Part shown: positions 16,685-24,925 of the stretch, in pieces
Layout: each line of letters starts with the position of its first letter
How positions within the stretch are numbered: the stretch's first letter is position 1
NCBI RefSeq assembly: GCF_036059255.1
Contig: NZ_CP107947.1
Coordinates: 2,852,001 to 2,916,000 of the forward strand
DNA: 64,000 nt
Direction: 5' to 3'
DNA from: Micromonospora sp. NBC_00389
Lineage (GTDB): Bacteria > Actinomycetota > Actinomycetes > Mycobacteriales > Micromonosporaceae
Made by a program: the position numbers and the translations under genes
Notes under the pieces: generated by a model
What the model saw: only the letters and a program-made list of their open reading frames with translations
Told to the model about the DNA's origin: nothing
Databases searched by the model: none

Positions 16685-18307
16685 ATGACGGAGCGGGTCG
16701 AAGGTCACGGCGGGGAGCTGGCGCTCGCGGCGCTGCGGGCGTACGGGGTGCGCGAGATGTTCACCCTCTCCGGTGGCCACGTCTTCCCGCTCTACGACGC
16801 CGCGCACCGGAACGACTTCCCGATCTACGACGTCCGGCACGAGCAGTCCGCGGTCTTCGCCGCCGAGGCGGTGGCCAAGCTCCAGCGCCGTCCCGGCCTC
16901 GCCGTGCTCACGGCCGGTCCCGGTGTCACCAACGGCATCTCCGGCATGACCAGCGCCTACTTCAACGCCTCCCCGGTGCTGGTGCTCGGGGGCCGGGCGC
17001 CGGCGTTCCGCTGGGGCTCGGGCAGCCTCCAAGAGATGGACCACCTGCCGCTGGTCGCCCCGGTCACCAAGCACGCCGAGACGGTGTTCAGCACCGACGA
17101 CATCCCGCGCGCGGTGGGCGCCGCGCTCACCGCCGCGCTCACCCCGCACCGCGGGCCGGCCTTCCTCGACTTCCCACTGGAGACGGTCTTCTCCGTCGCC
17201 GAGGCCGAGGTGCCCGCCCCGAGCGGCATCGACCCCGTCGCGCCGGACCCGGACGAGGTTGCCCGGGCCGCGTCGCTGATCGCCAGCGCGCAGCGGCCGG
17301 TCATCATCGCCGGCTCCGACGTGTACGCCGGCGACGCGGTGGCCGCGCTGCGCGAGGCGGCCGAGGCGTTGCAGGTGCCGGTCTTCACCAACGGCATGGG
17401 CCGCGGCTCGCTCCCGCCGGAGCACCCGCTCGCCTTCGCCAAGGCGCGCCGGGCCGCGCTCTCCGGCGCCGACGTGGTCGTGGTGGTCGGCACCCCGCTC
17501 GACTTCCGGCTCAGCTTCGGTGACTTCGGCGACGCCAAGGTGGTGCACATCGTCGACGCGCCCAGCCAGCGGGCCGGGCACGTGCAGCCGGCCGCCGCTC
17601 CCGCCGGCGACCTGCGCCTGATCCTTTCCGCGCTGGCCGACCACGCCGGTGACCGGGCCGACCACAGCGGCTGGATCGCCGACCTGCGCGCCGCCGAGGA
17701 CGCGGCCCGGGCCCGCGACGCGGCGGAGATGGCCGCCGAGACCGACCCGATCCGGCCGGCCCGGATCTATGGCGAGCTGCGCCGGGTGCTGGCCCGTGAC
17801 GCGATCACCATCGGCGACGGTGGCGACTTCGTCTCGTACGCCGGGCGGTACCTGGAGCCGGCCCAGCCCGGCACCTGGCTGGACCCGGGTCCGTACGGCT
17901 GCCTGGGCACCGGCATGGGCTACGCGATGGGCGCCCGGGTCAGCCACCCGGACCGGCAGATCTGCGTGCTGATGGGCGACGGCGCCGCCGGCTTCTCGCT
18001 GATGGACGTCGAGTCGCTGGTCCGCCAGAAGCTGCCGGTGGTGATCGTGGTCGGCAACAACGGCATCTGGGGGTTGGAGAAGCACCCGATGCAGGCCATG
18101 TACGGCTACGACGTGGCCGCCGACCTCCAGCCGGAGCTGCGCTACGACACGGTGGTCAGCGCCCTCGGCGGTGCGGGGGAGACGGTCGCCAAGGCCGCCG
18201 ACCTGGGTCCGGCGTTGCAGCGGGCGTTCGACGCCGGAGTGCCGTACCTGGTCAACGTGCTCACCGACCCGACCGACGCGTACCCCCGGTCGTCGAACCT
18301 GGCCTGA
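16685..18307 (+). CDS. Acetolactate synthase-like TPP-dependent enzyme (IlvG type)
   Basis: The 540-residue protein is a complete ThDP enzyme. The N-terminal domain has the cofactor-activating glutamate in [12 protein letters not shown] and [14 protein letters not shown]. The central domain has VIIAGSDV. The C-terminal domain has the ThDP/Mg motif GDG then [12 protein letters not shown]. From memory it resembles mycobacterial IlvG (Rv1820), including the ending YPRSSNLA. Acetolactate synthase activity is not assured; related enzymes decarboxylate oxalyl-CoA or other 2-oxo acids. The ATG at 16685 has AAGGGGAG upstream. The palindrome at 16633-16646 probably controls it. Confidence 0.82.
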   Translation: MTERVEGHGGELALAALRAYGVREMFTLSGGHVFPLYDAAHRNDFPIYDVRHEQSAVFAAEAVAKLQRRPGLAVLTAGPGVTNGISGMTSAYFNASPVLVLGGRAPAFRWGSGSLQEMDHLPLVAPVTKHAETVFSTDDIPRAVGAALTAALTPHRGPAFLDFPLETVFSVAEAEVPAPSGIDPVAPDPDEVARAASLIASAQRPVIIAGSDVYAGDAVAALREAAEALQVPVFTNGMGRGSLPPEHPLAFAKARRAALSGADVVVVVGTPLDFRLSFGDFGDAKVVHIVDAPSQRAGHVQPAAAPAGDLRLILSALADHAGDRADHSGWIADLRAAEDAARARDAAEMAAETDPIRPARIYGELRRVLARDAITIGDGGDFVSYAGRYLEPAQPGTWLDPGPYGCLGTGMGYAMGARVSHPDRQICVLMGDGAAGFSLMDVESLVRQKLPVVIVVGNNGIWGLEKHPMQAMYGYDVAADLQPELRYDTVVSALGGAGETVAKAADLGPALQRAFDAGVPYLVNVLTDPTDAYPRSSNLA

Positions 18308-18321
18308 GTCGCAACTGCCGC

Positions 18322-18350
18322 CGCCGTCGCCCGCCCAGCGGGCGGCGGCG
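18322..18350 (+). terminator. Hairpin terminator after the IlvG-like gene
   Basis: A 13-bp stem with one mismatch (18322-18334 with 18338-18350, loop CCA) is followed by CGGTCTTT, a short T-rich run. It lies 15 bp after the stop codon. Confidence 0.55.
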
Positions 18351-18474
18351 CGGTCTTTCCGCAGCTAAATCAGCGGAATGTCAGCGCCGATCGTCGTAAC
18401 GTCAGCCCGGGATCGGCGGGCTGTCAGCCCTGTCGCCCATGGTGGTGCCACCACCGGAGACGACAGGAGTTGCG

Positions 18475-19446
18475 ATGGACTACGCAGTCCGCGCCGAGGG
18501 TCTGGTGCGTCGCTTCGGCGCCACCACCGCTCTCGCCGGCGTTGATCTGGCGGTCCCGACCGGGACCGTCTTCGGCCTGCTCGGGCCGAACGGCGCCGGC
18601 AAGTCCACGGCCGTACGGGTGCTCGCCACCCTGCTGCGCCCCGACGAGGGGCACGCCACCGTCGGTGGTTTCGACGTGGTCCGCGAAGCCCACCAGGTGC
18701 GCCAGTTGGTCGGCCTGACCGGCCAGTACGCCTCGGTCGACGAGACTCTGACCGGCGCGGAGAATCTGCTGCTGATCGGCCGGCTGCTCGGGCTGAGCCG
18801 GGCCGACGCCAGGCTGCGCGCCCGCCAACTGCTCGCCGACTTCCAGCTCAGCGACGCCGCCGACCGGGCCGCCAAGACCTACTCCGGCGGCATGCGGCGT
18901 CGGCTGGACCTCGCCGCCAGCCTGGTCGGCCGGCCGCAGGTGCTCTTCCTCGACGAGCCGACCACCGGCCTGGACCCGCGCAGTCGCAACGACCTGTGGG
19001 ACATCGTCCGCACCCTGGTCTCCGACGGGGTGACGGTGCTGCTCACCACGCAGTACCTGGAGGAGGCCGATCAGCTCGCCGGGGAGATCGCGGTCGTCGA
19101 CCATGGCCGGGTGATCGCCCAGGGCACGCCCGAGGAGCTGAAGGCCAAGACCGGCGGGCAGACCCTGACCGTGCGACCGGCCGAGCTCACCGACCTGGGC
19201 ACCGTGGTCGCCATCGCTGGCGAGGTGTCCGGCGTGACCCCCGAGGTGGCCCAGAACGCCGTCACCGTCGCGGTGAACGACCCCAGCGTGCTGCCCGCGG
19301 TGGTGAGTCGCCTCGACGCCGCCGACATCCCGGTCGCCGAGCTGGCGCTGCGCGGCGCCAGCCTGGACGAGGTCTTCCTCTCCCTCACCGGCCACCGGGC
19401 CGAGGACGCCCCGGCCGACACCGACCTGGAAAGGACCTCGGCATGA
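18475..19446 (+). CDS. Daunorubicin-resistance-type ABC transporter ATP-binding protein (DrrA-like)
   Basis: The 323-residue ATPase has Walker A GPNGAGKST, signature YSGGMRRRLDLA and Walker B VLFLDEPTTGLDPRSR, and the C-terminal extension typical of DrrA (TLTVRPAELTDL, ending with SLDEVFLSLTGH). It energises export of a hydrophobic drug or metabolite. ATG 18475 is chosen because AGGAG lies 7 nt upstream and the domain starts at once; the longer frame adds unrelated residues. The stop overlaps the permease start by 4 bp. Confidence 0.9.
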   Translation: MDYAVRAEGLVRRFGATTALAGVDLAVPTGTVFGLLGPNGAGKSTAVRVLATLLRPDEGHATVGGFDVVREAHQVRQLVGLTGQYASVDETLTGAENLLLIGRLLGLSRADARLRARQLLADFQLSDAADRAAKTYSGGMRRRLDLAASLVGRPQVLFLDEPTTGLDPRSRNDLWDIVRTLVSDGVTVLLTTQYLEEADQLAGEIAVVDHGRVIAQGTPEELKAKTGGQTLTVRPAELTDLGTVVAIAGEVSGVTPEVAQNAVTVAVNDPSVLPAVVSRLDAADIPVAELALRGASLDEVFLSLTGHRAEDAPADTDLERTSA

Positions 19447-20252
19447 CCGCCGCCACTCTCACCCCTGCGCGGACGCCGGCCCGCCGGCTCGGTCCCGCCG
19501 CCGGGCTGCGGCACACGTTCACGCTGGCCTGGCGCAGCCTGGTGCAGATCAAGCACAACCCGATGGAGCTGCTCGACCTGAGCATCCAGCCGGTGATGTT
19601 CGTGCTGCTGTTCACCTACGTCTTCGGCACCGCCATCGCCGGCTCGTCCGGCGAGTACCTCACCTTCATGCTGCCCGGCATCATGGTGCAGAACGCGCTC
19701 TTCGCCACCATGACGACCGGGTTCGGGCTGAACAACGACCTCACCAAGGGCGTCTTCGACCGGCTCCGGGCGCTGCCCATCGCCCGCTGGGCGCCGCTGG
19801 CCGGCCGGATCCTCGCCGACACCGTCAAGCAGGCCTGGTCGATCGCGCTGCTGCTCGGCGTCGGGGCGATCCTGGGCTTCCGGGTCGGCAACGGGCTGCT
19901 CGGGGTGGTCGGGGCGTTCGCGCTGCTGCTGACGTTCACGCTGGCCGCGTCCTGGATCTCGGTGCTGGTCGGGGTACTGGTGAGCGAACCGGACAAGGTG
20001 CAGATCTTCGGCTTCATGGTGATCTTCCCGCTGACCTTCACCAGCAACATCTTCGTGCCCACCGACCGGATGCCGGGCTGGTTGCAGAACTGGGTGGAGG
20101 TCAACCCGGTGACCGTGGTGGCCGACGCGCTGCGCGGGCTCCTGGTCGGCGGGCCGGTAGCCGGCCCGGTGCTCCAGACACTGCTCTGGGGCTTCGGCAT
20201 CGCGGTGATCTTCGCACCGCTGGCGGTGCGCGGGCTCAAGCGTCGGGTCTGA
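19443..20252 (+). CDS. DrrB-type ABC-2 transporter permease
   Basis: This 269-residue permease has six hydrophobic segments between about residues 45 and 262 and the ABC-2 landmark near residues 190-210 (FPLTFTSNIFVPTDRMPGWL, then NPVTVVADALRGL), as in DrrB. ATG 19443 overlaps the DrrA-like stop by 4 bp, so the subunits are made together. The longer frame starting near 18996 is an alternate-frame artefact over the ATPase gene. No biosynthetic cluster is next to it, so the natural substrate is unknown. Confidence 0.9.
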   Translation: MTAATLTPARTPARRLGPAAGLRHTFTLAWRSLVQIKHNPMELLDLSIQPVMFVLLFTYVFGTAIAGSSGEYLTFMLPGIMVQNALFATMTTGFGLNNDLTKGVFDRLRALPIARWAPLAGRILADTVKQAWSIALLLGVGAILGFRVGNGLLGVVGAFALLLTFTLAASWISVLVGVLVSEPDKVQIFGFMVIFPLTFTSNIFVPTDRMPGWLQNWVEVNPVTVVADALRGLLVGGPVAGPVLQTLLWGFGIAVIFAPLAVRGLKRRV

Positions 20253-20260
20253 CCCGCAGC

Positions 20261-20292
20261 GGCCCGGTCGCCGGCACCGGCGCGGCCGGGCC
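20261..20292. terminator. Terminator-like GC hairpin between convergent genes
   Basis: Arms 20261-20274 and 20277-20292 form an imperfect GC stem centred on CA. It sits between the permease stop at 20252 (+) and the PLDc_N gene stop at 20298 (-). Confidence 0.45.
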
Positions 20293-20297
20293 GGTGC

Positions 20298-20714
20298 TCA
20301 CACCTCCGGCCGGTCACCCTCACGCGGCGGATCACCGTCGTGGCGGCGCAGGTCGTCCTCGCGTCGGCGCAGGTCTTCCTCCCAGCGGCGGAAGAGCTCC
20401 TGGTCCTGCTGTTGGGCGCGGTCCTGCACCGAGCGGAGGAACTCCGGGTCGTCGTCCGGGGCGAGCGGGCGCGGGCGCTGCCGCCCGGTGCGGCCGTTGC
20501 CGGCCGGCCCGGCCTTGCGGGTCCCGGCGCTGGGCTCCCGGCCAGCGAGGAACCAGGCGATCGAACCGATCAGCGGGAAGAACAGGATGATCAGCACCCA
20601 GGCGATCCGGGGCAGGGCACGGATCTGGCCCTCCTCGGCGGAGAGACAGCTGATCAGCGCGCAGACCGCGAGGACGATCTGCGCCAGGAAGAGGAGTACG
20701 TACAGCCGGGCCAT
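20298..20714 (-). CDS. PLDc_N-domain small membrane protein
   Basis: The 138-residue product has two N-terminal membrane segments (about 4-24 and 36-57) with the pattern ALPRIAWVLIILFFPLIGSI, typical of the phospholipase D-nuclease N-terminal (PLDc_N) region. This domain is common in short actinobacterial proteins that lack the nuclease part. The C-terminal half is charged, with many Arg, Asp and Gln residues (DDLRRHDGD near the end), and probably forms a cytoplasmic helix. ATG 20714 is used because the hydrophobic helix starts there. Function is unknown. Confidence 0.72.
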   Translation of the reverse strand: MARLYVLLFLAQIVLAVCALISCLSAEEGQIRALPRIAWVLIILFFPLIGSIAWFLAGREPSAGTRKAGPAGNGRTGRQRPRPLAPDDDPEFLRSVQDRAQQQDQELFRRWEEDLRRREDDLRRHDGDPPREGDRPEV

Positions 20715-20741
20715 ACGCCTATCATGGCGCACCCTGTCCCG

Positions 20742-21047
20742 TCACCACAGTCGGCGAACCACCAGCAGCACACCCAGCAGTGCGAGCCCGACGGTGGCCA
20801 GCGCGACCAGGGGCAGCGTGCGGCCGCCGGTGCGCGCCGGCCCGGTGCCGGTGGCCCGGGGCCAGCAGAGCACGAGCACGGCCCCCCAGACCAGCACGGT
20901 TGCGCCGGCGATCAGCGCCCCGGTCGGGTCGCCGGTCGACCCCAGCCGGACGGCCAGCGCGGTCACCACGGTCAGTGTCAGCGCAGTGCGCCGCCAGGCC
21001 AGCCGGGTCCGCTCCGGTTGCAGCCCCGGATCGCGCCCGGCGGTCAC
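20742..21047 (-). CDS. DUF202 family membrane protein
   Basis: This 101-residue protein begins with a basic cytoplasmic segment containing QPERTRLAWRRTALTL, the DUF202 signature (compare RTFLAWLRTGLAL in the next gene upstream), and then has three hydrophobic helices. The GTG start at 21047 lies 34 bp after the stop of the second DUF202 gene; the pair is a tandem typical of actinobacteria. Function is unknown, although DUF202/YidH proteins often come in pairs. Confidence 0.78.
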   Translation of the reverse strand: MTAGRDPGLQPERTRLAWRRTALTLTVVTALAVRLGSTGDPTGALIAGATVLVWGAVLVLCWPRATGTGPARTGGRTLPLVALATVGLALLGVLLVVRRLW

Positions 21048-21081
21048 CGGCCGAACCCCGGCCTTGGGCGCTGGCCGCCGG

Positions 21082-21474
21082 TCACGGTTCGCCGACCGCC
21101 CGGACCAGCACCGCGACCACCAGCAGCACGGCGCCGGCTCCGACGGCGAGGGCGAGGATCGCGGGGAAGCGGGAGGCGGGCAGCTCCTGGCCGAGCCGGA
21201 TGGCCCGTTCGGTTCGCGCCCAGTGGTCCACGGCGCGGACCGCGACGGCGCCGCCGAGCAGCAGCAGCGCGACCGCGATCACCTCCCGCAGGTGGGTCAG
21301 CGGCAGCGGCGGCAGGAACTGCGCGGCGGCCAGCCCGCCGCCGACCAGCGCCAGGCCGGTACGCAGCCAGGCCAGGAAGGTGCGCTCGTTGGCCAGGGAG
21401 AACCGGTAGTCCGGTGGCTCGCCGACCGAGCGCAGGTCCGCCGGGTCGAACCACCGCCTGATCGCCTCCCACAC
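21082..21474 (-). CDS. DUF202/YidH family membrane protein
   Basis: The 130-residue protein carries the DUF202 signature FSLANERTFLAWLRTGLAL at about residues 25-43 and three membrane segments (about 34-52, 63-83, 103-126). Its GTG start at 21474 lies 28 bp from the stop of the IS607 tnpB gene, so the element's right end falls in or next to its promoter region. It probably forms one operon with the following DUF202 gene. The two proteins may work as a hetero-oligomer; this is inferred only from pairing. Confidence 0.8.
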   Translation of the reverse strand: MWEAIRRWFDPADLRSVGEPPDYRFSLANERTFLAWLRTGLALVGGGLAAAQFLPPLPLTHLREVIAVALLLLGGAVAVRAVDHWARTERAIRLGQELPASRFPAILALAVGAGAVLLVVAVLVRAVGEP

Positions 21475-21502
21475 GCTGCCAATTATCCGCTTCCGTTGCC
21501 GT

Positions 21503-21700
21503 TCATGATGCTGTCGTTGGCAGCAGATCGGCAGTCGGCCGTTGCCGGACGACGATCCCCGGTCGGGGTGGACGCTTCACGGCCACCGGCCCCGCGAGCG
21601 GGGTCTTACGGTCGGCTCCACGTCCGTTCGAGCCTTGCGGCTCCGGGTCTCCGGCCACTCCGGTACCCGCCTCGCGCTGCACTAGCCGCGCTAGATTCCT
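21503..21700 (-). ncRNA. Possible TnpB guide (omega) RNA scaffold region
   Basis: TnpB proteins use a guide RNA made from the tnpB 3' end and the element's right end. Here the last 200 bases of tnpB hold small GC hairpins, for example CCCCGCGAGCGGGG (21590-21603) and CCCCGGTCGGGG (21557-21568), and encode a low-complexity tail beyond the nuclease domain. The location is expected from the family; the boundaries are not measured. Confidence 0.3.
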
Positions 21701-22882
21701 GGCCGCATTCAGATCCCGGTCGAGAACCATTCCGCAGCCTTCGCATTCGTAGGTCCGGACCTGCAGTGGCAGCTTGGCTTTCACCGCTCCGCAGGCCGAA
21801 CAGGTCTTGCTGGACGGGAAAAACCGGTCGGCCGTGACCAGCCGACCACCGTTCCACGTCGTCTTGTAATCCAGCATGGTGCGGATGGCGCCGAACCCGC
21901 AGTCACTGATGGCCTTGGCGAGCTTCCGGTTGCGGAGCATCCCGGCAACGTTGAGGTCTTCCACCACGATCGTGGCGTACTCGGCGGCAAGCGTGCTGGT
22001 CAGCTTGTGCAGGCCGTCGCGGCGTAGATTCGCCACCCGCGCGTACGCCCGGGACCGGTCGGCGTTGGCTTTCAGCCAGCGCTTGGACGCTTCCTGCTTC
22101 GAGCGCCGGTCGGGACCGATCCGGCGGGACACCCGCCGCGACAGACGACGCAGGTGCTCACTTGCGCCAGTGAAGTGCCGCGGGTTGTCGATCACGTCGC
22201 CGGTGGACAGCACGGCGAGATGCTTGATGCCCACGTCGACACCAACCACTGCGGCCGGTTTCTCATGGGCGCCGATCTGGCGGTCCACCTCGCAGGAGAA
22301 CGACACGTACCAGCGGCCGGCGTTCAGCTTCACCGTCGCGGACAGGATGCGGGCGGTGCCGGCGTCCAGGCGGCGGGCCAGTTTACGGGCCGACTCGTGC
22401 AGCTTGATCGTGCCCAGCCGGGGCAGCGTGACGCGCTTGCGGTCCGGCTCGACCCGGATGACGCCGGTGGTGAACGTGCACGACTTCGCCTCAGTCCGCT
22501 TGCCCTTGAACCGCGGGAAGTTGACCTTCGGCCCTTTGCGTTTGCCAGACTTCGAGTCCCGCCAAGTGTCCAGACCACGCACCAGGTTACGGATCCCGGC
22601 GGCGTACGCCTCCTTGGAGTTCTCCGCCCACCACGGCGCCACGTCGCCCTTGGCCTCGTTCCACGCCTTACGCAGCGAGGGCAGCGTCCATGACACAGCC
22701 GGGGTGAGCTGGTCGCCGGTCAGACCGTAGGTTCTCTCCGCGGCCCGCTGGTCCATCTGCGCCTTGACTAATCCAAGTGCCCAGTTGAACGCCTTGCGGC
22801 TGGCCCCGACGTGCGACGCCAGGGCGGCGAGTTGGGTTGCGTTGGGGTCCAACGCGTACCGGAACGCCTGGTTGACGATCAC
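21503..22882 (-). CDS. tnpB: IS607 family TnpB, RNA-guided nuclease-like protein
   Basis: The 459-residue protein has the OrfB fold with a RuvC nuclease: Asp216 in GVDVGIKHLAV, Glu308 in VVEDLNVAGM and the final aspartate at 388-390 in LDRDLNAARN. The zinc ribbon is complete (C361, C364, C380, C383). TnpB cleaves DNA with a guide RNA and favours retention of the element; it is not needed for transposition itself. The GTG start at 22882 overlaps the recombinase stop by 4 bp. After residue 400 the tail is low complexity, which overlaps the expected guide RNA. No frameshift is visible, so it is probably active. Confidence 0.9.
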   Translation of the reverse strand: MIVNQAFRYALDPNATQLAALASHVGASRKAFNWALGLVKAQMDQRAAERTYGLTGDQLTPAVSWTLPSLRKAWNEAKGDVAPWWAENSKEAYAAGIRNLVRGLDTWRDSKSGKRKGPKVNFPRFKGKRTEAKSCTFTTGVIRVEPDRKRVTLPRLGTIKLHESARKLARRLDAGTARILSATVKLNAGRWYVSFSCEVDRQIGAHEKPAAVVGVDVGIKHLAVLSTGDVIDNPRHFTGASEHLRRLSRRVSRRIGPDRRSKQEASKRWLKANADRSRAYARVANLRRDGLHKLTSTLAAEYATIVVEDLNVAGMLRNRKLAKAISDCGFGAIRTMLDYKTTWNGGRLVTADRFFPSSKTCSACGAVKAKLPLQVRTYECEGCGMVLDRDLNAARNLARLVQREAGTGVAGDPEPQGSNGRGADRKTPLAGPVAVKRPPRPGIVVRQRPTADLLPTTAS

Positions 22883-23457
22883 GACTCGTCCTCGGCGGTG
22901 GCCGCGGCGACAGCCCGGGTGGCCCGGTTCGCCGCCGCCCGGCGGCCGTAGAGCCGGGCACACAGCGACGTCAGGACCTCGGTCGCATCGCCGATCAGGT
23001 CATCGTCCACCTCGGCCGGGTCGACAACCAGCAGCCGTCGGCCCTGCGCCGACAGAGCGGCCTCGACGTACTCCGCGCCGAAGCGGGCGAACCGGTCCCG
23101 ATGCTCGACCACGATCGTCGTCACGGCCGGGTCGCGCAGCAGGGCGAGGAACTCCTTGCGGCGCCCGCTGAGCGCGGACCCGACTTCGGTCACCACCCGT
23201 GACACTGCCAGGTTCTGCCCGGTCGCCCACACGGTCACCCGGACCACCTGCCGGTCCAGGTCCGCGCGTTGATCGGCCGACGACACCCGGGCGTAGACGG
23301 CGGTGACGCCTTCCGCAGCGGGCTCGGTCGCCGCCGGGTCGACCAGAATCAGCCTGCCGACCCGGCGCGCCGGGACCGGCAGCTTGCCTTCCCGGAACCA
23401 CCGGTACGCCGTCGTGTGGTGCACACCTTCGCGTGCCGCCCACTCCTTCAAGTTCAC
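22879..23457 (-). CDS. tnpA: IS607 family serine recombinase (transposase TnpA)
   Basis: The 192-residue protein has an N-terminal MerR-type helix-turn-helix (NLKEWAAREGVHHTTAYRWF) and a serine-recombinase catalytic domain with YARVSSADQRADLDRQ; the active serine is at about position 59 in RVS. It catalyses integration and excision of the element. GTG 23457 is chosen because IS607 recombinases normally start at this helix-turn-helix; the GTG at 23496 would add 13 residues. Neither has a well-spaced ribosome binding site. It ends with a 4-bp overlap with tnpB. Confidence 0.85.
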   Translation of the reverse strand: MNLKEWAAREGVHHTTAYRWFREGKLPVPARRVGRLILVDPAATEPAAEGVTAVYARVSSADQRADLDRQVVRVTVWATGQNLAVSRVVTEVGSALSGRRKEFLALLRDPAVTTIVVEHRDRFARFGAEYVEAALSAQGRRLLVVDPAEVDDDLIGDATEVLTSLCARLYGRRAAANRATRAVAAATAEDES

Positions 23458-23507
23458 TCCTGCATCATATTGCGTTTTAATCGTTAGCTGTTGCACCCCC
23501 TCCGGCT

Positions 23508-23513
23508 TAGCCT
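23508..23513 (+). promoter_or_regulatory. Candidate -10 box (TAGCCT) of a leaderless promoter
   Basis: TAGCCT lies 6 nt before the GTG at 23520 with no ribosome binding site. Its -35 region would fall inside or at the edge of the IS607 element. Confidence 0.4.
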
Positions 23514-23519
23514 GGGGCG

Positions 23520-24317
23520 GTGACCGATCTCGACGTGATGACGCTGCGCACCGCCTATGACACCCAACTCCGCCCGGAGATCCCGGACCCGGTGCCAGCC
23601 GGGGTGACCGTGGAGCGGGACGGGCCGCTGGTCCGGATCATCGGGCTCGACGCCGGCGGGTTCCTCACCTATCGCGACCTCGGCGGGTTGACCGGAGACG
23701 AGCTGGACGCGCTGATCGCCCGGCAGGTGGAGCTGTTCCGCCAGCGCGGTCAGTCGGTGGAGTGGAAGCTCAACGAGCACGACGAGCCAGCGGACCTGGC
23801 GGACCGCCTGCGTGCCGCCGGGTTCGTGGCGGAGGACCGGGAGACCGTGGTGGTCGGCCCGGTCGCGCCGCTGGCGGCCGCGCTGCCGGTCGCCCCCGAG
23901 GGGGTACGCCTGCGTGAGGTGAGCAGCCAGGCCGACCTGGAGCGGATCGCCGCCATGGAGGAGGAGGTCTGGCAGGAGGACCGCTCGCACCTCGTCACGG
24001 GGTTGGCCAAGGAGATCGACGCCGATCCGCACTCGATCACGGTGGTGGTGGCCGAGGCGGGCGAGACGGTGGTGAGCGCTGGCTGGGTGCGTTTCCCGGC
24101 GAACACCGGCTTCGCCACCCTCTGGGGCGGATCCACCCTGCCGCAGTGGCGTCGCAAGGGCATCTACCGGGCGCTGGTCACCTATCGGGCCCGGCTGGCC
24201 GACCAGCGGGACCGGACGCTGCTGCAGGTCGACGCCTCCGAGGACAGCCGGCCGATCCTTCAGCGGCTCGGCCTCGTCCCGGTCACCACCACCACCCCGT
24301 ACGTCTACACTCCGTGA
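23520..24317 (+). CDS. GNAT family N-acetyltransferase
   Basis: The 265-residue protein has a variable N-terminal half (about 1-115) and a GNAT domain at about 125-260. The acetyl-CoA loop reads LPQWRRKGIYRALV (about 203-216), which keeps the R-x-x-G-x-Y/A pattern, and the C-terminal part has DASEDSRPILQRLGL as in other GNAT enzymes. The substrate is unknown. The GTG start at 23520 fits the leaderless box upstream. The IS607 element ends just upstream and may have altered its promoter. It runs into the next small gene, whose start lies at its stop codon. Confidence 0.82.
   Translation: MTDLDVMTLRTAYDTQLRPEIPDPVPAGVTVERDGPLVRIIGLDAGGFLTYRDLGGLTGDELDALIARQVELFRQRGQSVEWKLNEHDEPADLADRLRAAGFVAEDRETVVVGPVAPLAAALPVAPEGVRLREVSSQADLERIAAMEEEVWQEDRSHLVTGLAKEIDADPHSITVVVAEAGETVVSAGWVRFPANTGFATLWGGSTLPQWRRKGIYRALVTYRARLADQRDRTLLQVDASEDSRPILQRLGLVPVTTTTPYVYTP
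24306..24311 (+). promoter_or_regulatory. Candidate -10 box (TACACT) of a leaderless promoter
   Basis: TACACT lies 8 nt before the ATG at 24320, inside the last codons of the preceding GNAT gene, with no ribosome binding site. Confidence 0.35.
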
Positions 24318-24319
24318 TC

Positions 24320-24727
24320 ATGGAGCAGCGGTTGACGGAAGATGAGCGGCTGACCCTCAAGACCGGTGTTTTTGGCGCCGTGTTCCTGGTCTCCAACGCC
24401 GCCCCGGGCGTGTTGGGGGTGATCCGGGAGAGCTTCGCCGCCTCCGGCGCGCTGGCCGACGCCAGCGGGGTCGTCAAGGATGCGCTGACCAGCGGTCCGC
24501 TGCCCCGGCTGCCCCGGGATTCCCAGCTGGAGATCGAGTCGGTGGTGCTGCCGGCGCTCGGTCGGGCGGTGCGGATCCTGCGGGAGAAGTCGCCGGCGGA
24601 CGTGGAGGCGTACCGAGAGGTGGTGCTGACGGCGGCGGACCGGGTGGCCCGGGCGCACGACGGGGTGGCTCCGGCGGAGGCCGCGGCCATCGACCGGATC
24701 CGGGGTGCGCTGGCCGGACCGGCCTGA
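24320..24727 (+). CDS. Small conserved-looking protein of unknown function
   Basis: This 135-residue protein is mainly helical and acidic, with KTGVFGAVFLVSNAAPGVLG near the start and ADVEAYREVVLTAADRVA in the second half. I recognise no catalytic motif, membrane segment or named family with confidence. ATG 24320 is chosen; GTG 24314 would overlap the preceding stop by 4 bp. The strong third-position G/C pattern and well-formed amphipathic helices support a real gene. It precedes etfB by about 200 bp. Confidence 0.65.
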   Translation: MEQRLTEDERLTLKTGVFGAVFLVSNAAPGVLGVIRESFAASGALADASGVVKDALTSGPLPRLPRDSQLEIESVVLPALGRAVRILREKSPADVEAYREVVLTAADRVARAHDGVAPAEAAAIDRIRGALAGPA

Positions 24728-24790
24728 GCAGGCGGCGGTCCCGGCGACATCGGTGAGCTGTGTCACTCTGAGTGCCCCGGGGCCCGCAAC

Positions 24791-24804
24791 CTACTGGCAG
24801 GTAA
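24791..24804. promoter_or_regulatory. Candidate operator upstream of etfB (reverse complement TTACCTGCCAGTAG)
   Basis: This 14-bp imperfect palindrome differs at one base from the sequence upstream of the IlvG-like gene (16633-16646). It lies 122 bp before the etfB start, in a position suited to a promoter of the etf operon. Confidence 0.5.
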
Positions 24805-24925
24805 CATTGCGCCGTGGGCAACTGCACAGCAGCCCGCGGTTGACCGGGCGTCGACCGACGCGCGAGGCTGCGCCCGAGACCGGGCGAGCGAATCGCATCA
24901 CCACACAGGAGGGTCGTCGAACGCG

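Larger units (their letters stand above)
21503..23496 (-). mobile_element. IS607 family insertion sequence (tnpA serine recombinase plus tnpB)
   Basis: A serine recombinase with an N-terminal MerR-like helix-turn-helix followed, with a 4-bp overlap, by a full-length tnpB is the defining IS607 arrangement. Both genes look intact. The exact ends are not resolved: IS607 elements lack long inverted repeats and make no target duplication. A short inverted match (ATGATGCTG at 21505-21513 against CTGCATCAT at 23460-23468) is present but may be chance. The element sits between the DUF202 pair and a GNAT gene, about 30 bp from the first and 25 bp from the second. Confidence 0.85.

Noticed and set aside
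21505..23468. ATGATGCTG/CTGCATCAT as terminal inverted repeats of the IS607 element
   Set aside because: Only 8 of 9 bases match and IS607 elements do not have defined terminal repeats; kept only as a remark.
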